Shown one piece after another: positions 1 to 19,100 of a DNA stretch of 64,000 nucleotides; position 1 is the first letter of the stretch; each line of letters opens with the position of its first letter. Origin of the DNA: Asterias rubens (taxonomy: Eukaryota > Echinodermata > Asteroidea > Forcipulatida > Asteriidae); NCBI RefSeq assembly GCF_902459465.1, contig NC_047066.1, positions 15,007,047-15,071,046 on the forward strand, in the 5' to 3' direction. The position numbers and the translations under genes are program-made. The notes under the pieces were generated by a model. It saw nothing but the letters and a program-made list of their open reading frames with translations, did not search any database and was not told the DNA's origin.

Positions 1-291
1 CATTGTGAGAAACAACTCCCTCTGAAGTAATGTAGCTTTCGAGAGAAAGAAGTAATTTTTCCACAAATTTGATTACAAGACCTAAGAATTGGATTTTGAG
101 GTCCCGAAATCAAGCATCTGAAAGCACACAACTTCGTGTGACAAGGGTGTTTTTTCTTTCATTATTATCTCGCAACTTCGACGACCAATCAAGTTCAAAT
201 TTTCACAGGTTTGTTATTTTGTGCATATGTTGAGATACACCAAGTGAGATGACTGGTCTTTGACAATTACAAAAGGTGACCAGTGTGTTTA
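1..291 (-). mobile_element. Inverted-repeat MITE, family A (left end cut by window)
   Basis: Matches the internal sequence of the family-A copies elsewhere in this window (GTGTGCTTTCAGATGC, GTTGCGAGATAATAATG and similar, in reverse complement). The window edge truncates it. The remaining terminal repeat, near 270-290, is diverged. Confidence 0.75.
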
Positions 292-294
292 ATC

Positions 295-365
295 AAGTAA
301 GGTTTGCAGTGACACCATGTAAAAATCTCTTTGTGAGTCGTGGTAGCTCTGAGAAGAGCCGGTTT
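295..365. repeat. Copy of the CACCATGTGTAAATC repeat
   Basis: Shares the word ACACCATGTAAAAATCTCTT with related copies near 2080, 33780, 38850 and 41830. The copy at 38846-38964 shows that the family is a short foldback element; this one is partial. Confidence 0.5.
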
Positions 366-555
366 GTACCCTGTATGAACGCACGGAGGTTGCTGCTCTG
401 TGCGGCCAGATGACAAATGTGTCATCAACATATGTGACTTATATTCAGCTTCCAGAGAAAATGCAAATGTTTGTTGATCAACCAAAGAATAACCCGCAAT
501 TTAAAGTGAAAGTAGCTTAAAATTAATCACTTTGACTCGAGTCTGGACATGTTGT

Positions 556-7821
<7,266 letters not shown>

Positions 7822-8221
7822 CTTAAATTTTCAGGGCCTTTAAAAACAACCGCACGACGGCTGTTTGACGTAGTGCAAGTTCCGTCAGCAAACAGTCGTC
7901 GTCCACGGAAACAAGTCTTCAAGTATTTGGGCTCGCGGTTTTTACGGTGGCATGTGTGATGTAGACCCATTTCAAGCTGTGAGCAACTAAAATTGATTTT
8001 ACGTAAAATTCATCAAATTAAATGTTTTCATCAGTGGTCACAGTGTTCATTTCAACTCCAAACCACGCTACCTCCATGCAGCAGAACTCGAGAGGGCGCA
8101 CTTGTCAAGCCGCCATCATCAGACCGGGCAAAACAAAACCAAACAATACCTTGATCATCGATCATATCGGAAGTCCACTCGTTCTTCTGCTCCGTGATCC
8201 TACAGAGTATTCTAAGGGAAA
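7822..8221. promoter_or_regulatory. Bidirectional promoter region between RNF215 and the THAP gene
   Basis: The RNF215 start codon (7821, minus) and the first THAP-frame ATG (8222, plus) are 400 bp apart and face away from each other, so the interval must hold both 5' ends. It has more CpG than its surroundings (for example ACGACGGCTGTTTGACG). I see no certain TATA box. Confidence 0.5.
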
Positions 8222-8297
8222 ATGCCCGAAAGTTGTACAGCTAGACTGTTGGCTGCACCAACCGGCGAGTGAAAGGAGGTGGTGTTTCATTTCATAA
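8222..8297 (+). CDS. THAP gene exon 1 (N-terminal half of zinc finger)
   Basis: The frame from 8248 reads VGCTNRRVKGGGVSFH and splits a Lys codon at the gtaatc donor, the same SFHK/FP intron position as THAP1. The upstream ATG frame (8222-8247) is off by two bases, and an in-frame TAG at 8242-8244 precedes the good frame. Confidence 0.65.
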
Positions 8298-10473
8298 GTA
8301 ATCACATTAAAAAATGAAACGTCGTGTCCGAAAACTGGACATTGTTAATCATTGTACTTTGCACTCATCATATAAACATTCATTCATAAATACCCCAGAC
8401 AGTTTCTCTACTCCTATTGATGGAGAACACGTCACGTGGGGGTGTTTAAACGGTTGATAATGACCAGTGTTTATAACCGCGTGTCAGGCGTGCAAGATTA
8501 TCATGCGGAACGCAACTCATAACTACAAGTAACAGCACGTAACCTACTTCGCGTACACACAACCCACGCGCAACAGACTCTGCACAAAGTTTTTGACAAA
8601 AAATATTTCAAACCTCGAACTTTCAACTGTCGAAGTGTCTGTTATTGTATTTTTGTAACGTTTTTTAACAAAAGGGCATTTATGAATAAGGGAATTAAAG
8701 AGTAGTGACTCATTCTTAAACGTCCGTTTGAAACCTTGCAGGGTTGTTGCCGTGAACTCCACCCTGCACGCTTTAAACGGCCGTGTAAGAATTCGTCGCT
8801 ACCCTTTTATTACCTTATTATTTCAATTTGTATAATTACCATCCTCCTAGCCCTGTGCATGCATGATGCAGTAGAATGCAATCTGTATCAATATCCTGAT
8901 GTACAGTACCTGGTAGGCTATGCTTCCTACACTAGAAAACGTGCTTTATTTATTGTTGTGTGGATTTTCTGTTTAATTCAGATTCCCTCTTGGAAAGCAG
9001 ACTCTACTCAGCAAGTGGGTTGCAGCAATCAGCAGACCTGACTTCTGTCCGTCAAAACACCAAGTGGTGTGTAGTGAACATTTTCAGGAGAATGACTACA
9101 TAAGATGTTTGTATTTACTTGTACTTGTTTAGTTACAGGGTCATTCCGTGTCAATTCAATACGCTTTGGAACCCGACTGTCTTGAACTTAACTTGTGCTT
9201 ACAATAGATTTTAATTGTTTGGTTTTATTTTATGACAACGGCAATTTCAAGAGCTTTAAAATGGTTTAAAGTTTATTTTTGTACTTTACTTTTGGTTGGA
9301 GATACAGATTTTCAAACGTGGTCATGCTTTTAGTCAAAAGTTTGTTGACCCTTATCTCAAAAAGTTATGAACAAAATTACATGGAATTGTTTTCGTGGGG
9401 TTTCTCAGAGAGTCTAACTAGCGCACAGAATTTCATTTTAATCTGTGGCAGTCCGGTTCCAAAGGATATTGAATTTACATGGAATGACCCTACAGAGAAG
9501 TGTTTTTGGCCATTCAGACTGACATTTGGGTAAAAAAAGGAACAAATAAATTAAGCGAAAGCATGACATTGCTGTATTCTTTGGTAATCTATAAATATGT
9601 TATTATAACAAATCCAAGTTGACCTTTAAGGCACTGGACACAATTGGTAATTGTCGAAGACCAGTATTCTCACTTAGTGTATCTGCATACATTTTTTTAG
9701 TGTATAATGCACAAAATAACAAACCTGTGAAAACATGAACTCAATTGGTTGCGAAGTTGCGAGGTAATAATGGAAGAAATTACACCCTTGTCACACGAAG
9801 TTGTGTGCTTTCAGATGCTTCATTTCGGGACCTCAAAATCTAACTGGTAAGGTCTCAAAATCAAATTTGTGGAAAATTATTCTTTCACGAAAACTTTGTT
9901 ACTTCAGAGGGAGCCGTTTCTCATAATGTATTATACTATCAACAGCTCTCCATTGCTAATTGTTACCATGTAAGTTTGAATACTAAAACTTACCAATAGT
10001 GTCCACTGCCTTTAACATTTGCAGGTGTGCATCCCAGAGATGACCAAGAAGTTGTTAAGCATGAACTCATGGGGTCTGCTGTACCCTCCATCTTTCCAGC
10101 TTACCCGCCACATAAACAAAAGAAGCAAGTGAGAGAGAAGCAAGCAAGTAAGAGGCCTCCACCTAAAAGACAATTGATGGCAGCCGAACCTGGCCCGCAA
10201 CCTCTTAAAAAAGCTGTTATTAATGTTACAGAAGAAAAGCACATGTATGCGTTATGGCTAAGTTCAGTCAGTGGAAAACTAATAGAAACAACCAGCAAAC
10301 TTCGAGATGTTCGCAAGGAACTCAAAGTGGCAAAACAGAAAGTAAGTCTTCTGGAGGCAGTCAAAGATAAAAACATGATAAACCAGGGACAGTGGGAGCT
10401 GTTGAAGCTTGACTTTGGACCGAATACTTTCAAACTGATTGAAAATGAGCTGAAGTCAATGGAGGTTCTCTGA
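8222..10473 (+). CDS. THAP zinc-finger DNA-binding protein (3 exons; frame break near the N-terminus)
   Basis: Exons 8222/8248-8297, 8982-9106, 10025-10473. The THAP C2CH finger is split as in THAP1: GCTNRRVKGGGVSFHK, then FPLGKQTLLSKWVAAISRPD and CSEHFQENDYIR, then the closing SAVPSIF (AVPTIF-type motif). All splice phases agree (AA|A Lys, T|GT Cys). THAP proteins bind DNA and act as transcription factors or transposase-derived regulators. The C-terminal part is basic, then coiled-coil (SKLRDVRKELKVAKQKVSLLE). The oddity is that the ATG at 8222 opens MPESCTA, with the expected first cysteine, but the second cysteine and all that follows are in another frame from 8248. A 5-base excess, an unseen upstream exon or a decayed copy could explain it. 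The family member is not identified. Confidence 0.8.
8982..9106 (+). CDS. THAP gene exon 2 (zinc finger core)
   Basis: Forty-one whole codons with the invariant FP, KW and P of THAP domains and the C-x2-H pair in VVCSEHF. Acceptor ttcag; donor gtttgt (weaker than consensus but phase-correct). Confidence 0.85.
9625..10014 (+). mobile_element. Inverted-repeat MITE, family A, in THAP intron 2
   Basis: Starts TTTAAGGCACTGGACACAAT and ends with the inverse ATAGTGTCCACTGCCTTTAA. It is about 390 bp, has no coding capacity and is flanked by TTAA, suggesting insertion at TTAA. Confidence 0.85.
10025..10473 (+). CDS. THAP gene exon 3 (AVPSIF motif, coiled coil, stop)
   Basis: Begins HPRDDQEVVKHELMGSAVPS after a tttgcag acceptor. 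It contains a Lys-rich, Pro-rich linker and a C-terminal helix, and stops at 10471-10473. An inverted-repeat MITE ends 10 bp before this exon. Confidence 0.87.
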
Positions 10474-10579
10474 GGAAATCAAGCAGTTTGCACTCACATT
10501 GCATTTCTACAGTGCCCGGGCCTATGAATTTGTAAGACAGTATCTACATCTCCCACATCCCAGCTCAAGTCTATTCAAA

Positions 10580-10607
10580 AATAAAGTACTTTTTTCTCTA
10601 AAATAAA
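10580..10607 (+). terminator. Polyadenylation signals for the THAP gene
   Basis: Two AATAAA hexamers (10580-10585 and 10602-10607) about 110-130 bp after the stop codon. Another AATAAA near 11192 could define a longer transcript. Confidence 0.55.
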
Positions 10608-10619
10608 GATGTTTGGTGA

Positions 10620-10900
10620 TGTTTTTTTTGTTTTTTTTTTGTTTTTGTTTTTTTGGGGGGTGGGGGGGTTTGTGTGGTGTTACTTGTTTTTGGAGGGGAG
10701 GGGGGGTGGGGTTGCGGGTGATTCTTTATTGGTTTTCGTTTTTGGGGGGGTTTCATTGGTGCAATTCCTTTATTTGTTCATTTATTTTATTAAATTTATT
10801 TATTTACTTTAAGTATTCATTTGTTTATTCCATTTATCTTTATTTTTATTCATTATAATAATTTGTTGGTTTTTTTTGGGGGGGGGGGGCAGGGACACTG
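10620..10900. repeat. Poly-T/poly-G low-complexity tract
   Basis: Runs of T and G on the plus strand, with many G5-G11 runs (10656-10760 and 10878-10890). Open frames here are artefacts of composition. Confidence 0.8.
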
Positions 10901-11776
10901 TTAATGGGTGTTGTCTTTGGGTCGGGCTTTCAATGTTTTAATATACAATAATATTGTTCAAACATTGAATTATTTCAAATTTAGCTGAACAGGGACCTTC
11001 TTGGATTTATGGTCTTCAGATATGATGAGTAGAAAGTTGAGTATAAGTGGGAAGTTGGTATCTATGTTGTTGAAAGAGGTTTTTTTCTCTTGAAGTGTCC
11101 TGGTTTGTTCATTGTGCCATTTTAATTGTTTTTATTTTATTGTTATTAACATTCATGTAATCTTGTTTTGCACTTTTCAATATCCAGCTTTAATAAATTG
11201 AAGTAAAAATGCCCATAGCTTTGGTTGTGTTCATTGTTTCATATTATTGTAACGGGCGCGTCCGCACCGTTAAATGTCGAGCAGTGATGTCTCAGGCTAC
11301 TGAGTTCCACAACGCCAGAGGGCGGGCTGCCGGTCGTCAAACTTCTCTTGGGACTTATTGGGACCAGGGGAGGAGTGGACAATAGTCGCTATTATTTTAT
11401 CACTTGGTAATAGGGACGGGAGAATTGATCATAGAAGGGGGGAAGGGGTGGGACGACGACTGGTTCCTACTGAAGATGAAGGCTGCAAAGGCTGACTAAA
11501 GGCTAAAGTGTTATTGGCCCTAGAACTCTTAAGAGACTGTTCACTCCGAAGCGTAAGGGTTTACTTTCAATTCAACCGGAATATCTGCTCATTTATTCTC
11601 TCTTCTCTTTAATTATTCTTCCATTTCTACAGGGTTTTATATATTGAAGGATCTTTATTCAGTAGTCAAACACAATTAATTAACTAGTAGTATATATAGG
11701 GGATGACGATGAAGAACTACATGTAAAATGTCTTGCTAGCAGCGGTCACATATGCGGCGACCGTCCTATTTCTTCA

Positions 11777-11965
11777 CCGGTGTGGTGGTTTCAACTTTCC
11801 GCTGTGTTCAGTTTTCCGAATGACCAAATACGGTAGCATTACGTCATGCGATGCCTGCGCACAGCAAGCGAAAGTATTCCATTTTTAGTGCCGTATTGAG
11901 TCATCCGTTACCCTCCGGTGTGGCGGTTTCAGTCTTCCGCCGTGTTCAGTTTTCCGGGTGACGGG
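11777..11965. mobile_element. Partial copy of the CCGGTGTGGCGG inverted-repeat element (family E)
   Basis: First part matches 62808-62948, including AATACGGTAGCATTACGTCA. It then runs straight into a second terminal-type sequence (TGTGGCGGTTTCAGTCTTCC) at 11917. It is a deleted or rearranged copy of the 495-bp element at 62808-63302. Confidence 0.7.
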
Positions 11966-12349
11966 ATTTTTACCCATGACCCTTGTAATAGAGCAGTGTC
12001 TTACCAACTAGACTATCGAGATTGCCCGGTAGCAAGCAAAACTTCAGTTCGAATCCCATGTTTTGGCAGCGGGTACCGCAATGACATAATAGATGTTAAA
12101 TTTGCATCGGGGATAGATAATAAAAAATTAAAAAATTATCCATAGACCGGTACGGGTAAACAAAAAATAATAATAATAACAATAATATTATTTATCCCCG
12201 ATGCAAATTCAACATGTAGTTTTTTCATAGCACATATAGTGTCAGTAGCTCAGTTTTAGATGATCAAGCCGAGCATTTCCTAGAGCAAGACGATCGATCA
12301 CTGCACTCAACCTGTGAAGACAATCAGAGGATTGTTCATCCAAACTCAT

Positions 12350-12538
12350 GGGCGCAATTTCATAGAGCTGCTTAAGCATCAAAAGCAGCTAAGCACTAAA
12401 GAAGTACATGCTTACCGGAATAAGGTTATCAGCCATACTGCCAAGTATTGTGTACAAGTTGTCACTGATATACTGCTCATCCTGCCTGCTAAGCAGGAAA
12501 TTGTTAAGCAATTTCGCAGATCTATGAAATTGGGCCCT
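12350..12538. repeat. Foldback element, CAATTTCATAGAGCTGC family
   Basis: Bounded by GCAATTTCATAGAGCTGCTT and the near-inverse CGCAGATCTATGAAATTGG, with no coding content. Related to 2190-2386 and 44155-44340. Confidence 0.6.
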
Positions 12539-12659
12539 GTCCTGCATTAATACCTTGGAAGACTAGTGAGCGGTGAACAAAATTAAGTCGGTCAAAGAGA
12601 CCATGACAACACTTTTTTAGGTCAGTAAGGCCCTATAGGGGACTAAATATCCGGGTCAG

Positions 12660-13159
12660 CGTCTTCAAACTATTGAGTATAAGGGAGAGACGATGCAGGC
12701 ATCGAAAACGGGGAACACATCGGGGATGCACGTGTGACACCGTTGCATGACGCACCCGCTGCGCGTGTCGCGGGATGTGCGTTTTGATGTCACACCATGT
12801 GTCACACAGATTCACTGTGACGAAACAAAGTGCTTCGAACGTTTGGCGCGCTTCCCTAGCCGACATCGCTGGGTTACCTTTGTTTTTGTTTTCTTGCATG
12901 CTCTCATAAACTCTTGAGTTTCTGTAGCGTAAACAAGCAATTTGTTTGTGAAGCTGTGATTTGATGCGATTAATTGCGATTTTAGTATTTTTACCGACTA
13001 CTTTTGTTGACTACCGGGCCGTAGAACCTTCGAAGCCGGGTATTTCCGTTGAACTTGAAGCGAAAGTTGTCACCGAGTTTGCGTGGTTTTTGTAAACACC
13101 GCTGACTTCTAGTGTTATTTTGATCAGCATTTGTTGTGACCCAACGACTGTCAATCACA
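12660..13159 (+). promoter_or_regulatory. CpG-rich promoter and 5' untranslated region of the giant gene
   Basis: CpG density rises sharply (for example GACGCACCCGCTGCGCG and GCGTGTCGCGGG) just before the start codon at 13160. The minus-strand open frame here is a by-product of composition. Confidence 0.45.
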
Positions 13160-13172
13160 ATGTCTGATCGCG
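13160..13172 (+). CDS. Giant gene exon 1 (start codon, MSDR)
   Basis: ATG in fair context (ATCACAATGT) followed by three codons and one base, then a perfect gtaagt donor. The spare G joins AG at 15910 to make Glu. The exon is short, so the call depends on phase agreement and the CpG-rich upstream DNA. Confidence 0.65.
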
Positions 13173-16100
13173 GTAAGTTGACTTCTAAACTCTTTTTACA
13201 GAAACTTTTCAGAAGTTTTCAAATAGCCGTACACTCAGTCAGTCTATATAATGAGTTTGTGACAAATATCAACTTCATATCAACCACAATAGTTAAGGGA
13301 AACTATGACTGGGTAGATTTGAAACAATTGGGGTTTGATTAAAGAGCATTTACTGGAACGGGACTTGAACCAACGACCACCGGATTAACGAACCGCCGCT
13401 ATCCAGCCCAATATGTTGGCGGTCCTGAAAATAGTGATTCCTGAACCACTGAGTTAACAGAAGTTTTGAATGCTGCAGATCGAAAAAGTTGAGATTTCAA
13501 AAAGACGAAAGTGTTCATACAAACAACAAGTGTTATATCATGCAAAATGTAAAGGAACATTATAGAATTGTTGTTGCTCAGACAGTTGCTTGGAGTGTAA
13601 GCACTTTATGTAATCCACAAATCATAATCTGACCAACCTGTACAAGTTTGAGATAGATCGGCTATCCGGTTCACATGAAAATAGTGAAAGAACCGATCAC
13701 CATTTTGCGTGACATTGATTAAAATGGTTTTTTCTTTTTTACTAAAACGCTCACTCGGTGATAAACTCTAAACGGGAACTTGGATTTCTCATGAAAATGA
13801 CATTTCAGACATAATTATTTCATTTGATGTTGTTTACTATCATCAGTTAAGTTTTATGTAAATCTGTGATCTTCTTGGTTTTTGTTCTGTCCAATTCTGT
13901 AATGTTCCTTACTTTGAGTGTCTTCCCGTAAAGGGGACTTCTAATTCTAAGTTGTACTCGGCATAGTCTGTAAGTCGGAGGAGGCAACGCCTATATATGA
14001 AAGGATGTGACAGAAGAGACAGCCTTATGTTAAAATAATTTAAAATTATCCCGGTTCCCATATACTGTTTATTATTTTGTGTTGAACTTTTTAACCCTTG
14101 TTTGGTATAAAGACCAAGTTCTAACTTTCTTAATGCAGATGAAAATAAACTATTCAAACCATAATTTTGCTTGTGTCGCCTTAATTGATTGGATTCGCAA
14201 TAAAAGAAGCCCCATCCTATATAATTTGTATTGTGGATTGTATTGGTAAACTTCAAATGTTAGATTTTTCCTACAGGTTACGCAAAACCGGTTTGCATGT
14301 ACGTTGTAATTAATTTTGTAAAAAATCTAAGATATTCTTTGAAGTGACAAGTGATAGTGTCAACTGAGGAAGAATTTGCGGAGACTTCTAAATTCTAAAA
14401 CATTTTCTTTCTATAAAATGAGCAAATTACGCCAATAACATTTTGCAATTAGGCATATTGGCTTGATTAACAAGAAAGGTTAATAAAACGTTAATAATTT
14501 TGTCAAGTTAGATTTTCTTAAAATAACTAAAACAAAGGTTTTGTGTTTAATCGATGATTCATTAAAGTTAAATTCTTCAAAACTTTACGGTTTTCACGTA
14601 CAGGGATAGACATCATCCGGCTAATTTCAATTGCTAACCACAATAATTTGGGAGTTAGTCTTCAAAGGCAATTTGTAAAAAGTTTTCAATCAGAATTATT
14701 TCTCAGTAACCCACTGCGGGTACAACGAGAGCATCTTTTTGGTTACCCAATTAAAGTTTGTTTAAAGACAGTGGACACGATATTGGTAATTACTCAAAAT
14801 AATTATTATCATAAAACCTTTTCTTGATTACGAGTATTGGGGAGAGGTTGATAGTATAAAACATTGTGAGAAACCGCTCCCTCTGAAGTGACGTAGTTAG
14901 CGAGAAAGAAGTAGTTTTCCACGAATTTGATTTCGAGACCTCAGATTTAGAATTTGAGGTCTCGAAATCAAGCATCTAAAAGCACACAACTTCGTGTGAC
15001 CATGGTGCGACAAGAGAGGTTTTTTTCCTGTCATTAATATCTCGCAACTTCGACGACCGATTGAGCTCAAATTTGCACAGGTTTATTATTGTATGCATAT
15101 GTTGAGATACACCAACTGTGAAGACTATATAGTCTTTGACAATTTCCAATAGTGTCCAGTGTCTTGTATTAAGCAGGATTGGTGGAGCTGACAACCATTT
15201 ACAAATAAGCAACATGTTATTTGGGTCAGCAGAAAATAGAGAAAAACCACATACAATATTCAGCATGTTAACCTACTGTCCTTAATTTTTCTTTAAACAA
15301 TCCAGGTGTTTTTTTCCTTTTCAGATTCAGTTTTTTCGAATATGACTTAGAGGGAAATATTTCACAAAAGAATGGCTTTCAATGAATTTCATAATTAGTA
15401 GTTCATACTAAAAATTAAACACCCTCCTCAACCCCCTCACTGTACAATACCTTTAAAACCAATGTCTTTTAAAGGCACTGTTCACATTTGGTAATTGTGA
15501 AAGACCAGCCTTCTCACTTGGTGTATCCCATCATGCATAAAATAACAAATCTGTGCAAATTTTGGCTTAATTGGTCATCGAATTTGCAAGAGAATATATA
15601 AAGAAGAAAAACATCCTTGTTGTATTACTTTGTGTGCTTTCAGATGCATAATAAAAGGCTTTAGCTGAATTACTTTACTATTCGAGTAAATAATTACCTC
15701 CTAAAAAAACTACAGAGGGAGCCGTTTCTCACAATGTTTGATACTGTGTTTCACAGCAAGACTCAAAAAGCACCAAAGTGCCCTCGCAACAGCTCTAACA
15801 AATATTTTTGAGTAATTATCAAATGTGTCCAGTACCTTTAACAAAGTACAAGCTGACGTGTTATTTTTTTTTATAGGATTTCTATTGTTTTCGTTTATTG
15901 TTAATTCAGAGCCAAAGAATTGGCAAAGGAAGTTGAAGGAAGAACGGCACGTCCACTTTGTTGACATCATGGACGAGTCACGCCGAGCGCCACCCTTCGA
16001 CCATTTCCCCATCACGCCTTCAAGACGTGGTGGACCCATTAGGCGCCTACTATTCAAGGTTATACCTTGTTATTCGGATCGAGAGATCAAGTATCTGTAC

Positions 16101-19100
16101 GAAGAGAAAGAGGCAGAACCACCAATAAGAAAGATGATTGGTGAAGATCAGAAGAAGGGAATGAAGAAGAGGAAAAATGAGAAGGAGAATAAAAACATCA
16201 AGACGAAAGAAGACAAGATAGCGAAGGATAAGATTGAATCTGAGAAGAAGGTCAAAGATGTGACCGAGAATGAGAAGAAAGGCACTGCGCAGACCAGGCG
16301 CACAAAAACCTCTTCATCTTTAAGGCCATCTTCATCAGCAGAGGGACCTCAAAGAAAGCCCAAGGCAAATAAACACAGGAAGCGTGCTCAGAGCGCTTCT
16401 CAGAGACGCTCCGTGTTGCCTTTGGGTAAGTGCCGCCCTCTCCCGCCTATACCAAGGAAAGCAAGCAAGAAACAAAAAACTGTCCTTCCGGAAGATTCTC
16501 AACGAACAAGCGAGAAAATTGAGAAGCAGCTGGCGAAGTCGCCACAGGTGTCTGAGGTAACATCTCCAAGATACCCACCGACGGCAGCCAGAGAAAGACG
16601 CCGTAATTCAACCGAGTCCATCTGGAGACAAATGAGATACCAGCAGCAAAAGATCGGCTTTATTCTCCGTGATAAGGCCAAGGCAAGACGACTAGCTGAG
16701 CTAGCTAAAGTTCGAAAGAATGGCACAAGTAAGGATGGAGTGGTAACCAAACTTGTTGCTCAACCAATGGTCCATGTTGCTCAACAAATGGCTCAAGTTG
16801 CTCAACAAATGGCCCAAGTTGAGTCCAGAATGAGCTGTGCAAGTGCAAAGATGAATCAAAGAGATGAAATACTGGATCACATTGAACTCCTTGAGCGCAA
16901 CGCGTGCGCACAAGACGACATGCTCATCTCAATCAACGAACTCCTTGGACTACAATGTATTCTCTCTGCTGAAGACTTTCTCCTACACAAAGAATTGCTT
17001 TTATTAGCAGCAGACACGGACGTAATCAGTGGCAGGGATGGACCATCAATGAGCTCCACACATGAGGACAAAAACAGCAACACAGACGAACTTTCAGACT
17101 GGGAAGACCTGATTTCTATCTCATCTGAAAGTGTCTCAGAGCAAACCACCTACTCTTTGGGGAGAAAATCCACTAAGAAGACTTACTCGAGATATGCCAA
17201 GGCACAAAAGACGACATACAAGAGGAAGTCATATCTAGTTGCACAAAAGAGTGACTCTGAAAGTAGCAACAGTGACGATACTTGCAGTTCTGTCCAGGAA
17301 CAAAGTGAGATTGAACTGTTCCCAATAACTAAAAGAAGTACATCAACTGGGAAGAAACACAAGAAAAGGAAGTCGAAAAAGCAAAACAAGCTGCATGTGA
17401 AGCTGTCAGAAGATATGAGCCGAACTCCTGCCAAGAAGGTTATCAGTGATATTTCCGATACAGACAGCAACCTGAGCAGTGACGACACTAACCGGTACCA
17501 ATCGGTTAAAAACGGAAACACAGACAAGAGGAGGTCATACACGGTTGAACACAAGAGTGATTACTCTGACAGTGGCAAAAATTATGAAGAAAGCATAATG
17601 GGACAAAGTGAAACTGAACTTGTGCCAGTTATTAAAAGAAGTTCAACAACTAAGAAGGACAAGAAACGCAAGAAGAGGAAGTCAAAACAACAAATAACCA
17701 AGCTGCATGAGAAGTCTCCAGAAGAAGATAGCCAAACTCAAGCCAAGCAGGTTATCAGTGACGTTTCAGATACGGACAATAGCCTTAACAATGACGACAC
17801 TTACCCAGCAGTAAACAAGGGGAACACACCGGGTGCAAGAAACAAGAGGAAGACTAAAGGCCGTCAACTTATGACCATTGAGACCCTTTCCTCGGAATCA
17901 GAGTCCAATCTTCAGACGTTGACCATTGACAGCAACCTTAACAATGACGACACTAAGGGAAACGCATCGAGTCCAGGAGACAATAAGACCAAAAGCCATC
18001 AACGCAAGAGAAAACCATCGAGAAAGATGACTGTTGAAATCTCTTCCTCGGAATCAGAGTCAAATCTTCAAACTTTGAACATTGACAGCAACCTTAACAA
18101 TGACGACACATACCCACCAACAAATAACGAGTACGCACCGAGTCCAAGAAACAAGAAGATTAAAGGCCGCCAACTCAATGGAAAACCAGCAAAAATTATG
18201 CCTGTTGAAATCTCTTCCTCAGAATCAACTGAGTTCAATCTCCAGACCTTGAACATTGATGCATCACCTGATGATGAAGCAGAACAAAAGACACTTCAGC
18301 GAAAGAGAACTCCTAAATGTAGTACTCGAAATCTATCTGAAGATGACACACCAGTACACACTGTGCTTCGTTCCCCAGAATCTGCTGGAAGCAGTTCTGG
18401 TAGATCTAAGAATCGAGACCACAGACGTAAAAGGTCTTCGTCACAACCAGAGCGACTTGAGGATGTGCCTGAACGTGCACAACCATCCACATCTAATGTG
18501 GATGAAGGGTGCACTTCCCCTGTCAAACATGTGAGCGGTCGAATGAGGCATGCCCATAAGTACACGAAGTCCCGAGAGCCGAAATGTCTTGCGTTAAGTG
18601 ATGACGAAGAAAAAGACCAACTCGCAGTGAACATAGCAGCAGCACCTGCTCCAGAATCAACGACACCCTCTATGAAGGAGGAGACACTTATCTGCGGCAA
18701 GTCTACAATAAAACAGAAGAAACAAAACAAGACAAAAAGATCTTCAGAACCAAAAACAACCTCATTAACAAGTGAGAATTTTGATAACTCCGAAAACGAT
18801 TTCATGTCGCCAAATAGTGTGATTGTGTCAACTCCTACCATTGAGGAAGCTGCCTTGACTACCATGCCAATGAAGACCCAAAATACACATCCACGAATGA
18901 CAAAGCAGTACAAGGAATCTGAGGTTGCACCACCAAGCAACTCTGAAGAACCCAAATGTCCCACTGTGCCAACAGCTCAGACTGAAAACACAATCTCAAA
19001 CAAACCTTCGAGAAGGCCAAAGAGAAATGCAAACAACAGGAACCGTATTAAGTCAGCTCTTCCAACAGATGATCAGGACGATCATCAAACCAATGAAGCA

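Noticed and set aside
12633-12899. 88-codon minus-strand open frame
   Set aside because: Lies in the CpG-rich 5' region of the giant gene and has no recognisable feature.
18296-18964. 222-codon minus-strand open frame inside exon 2 of the giant gene
   Set aside because: Antisense of a low-complexity Lys/Ser coding region with codon bias that removes antisense stops; no domain and no splice context.
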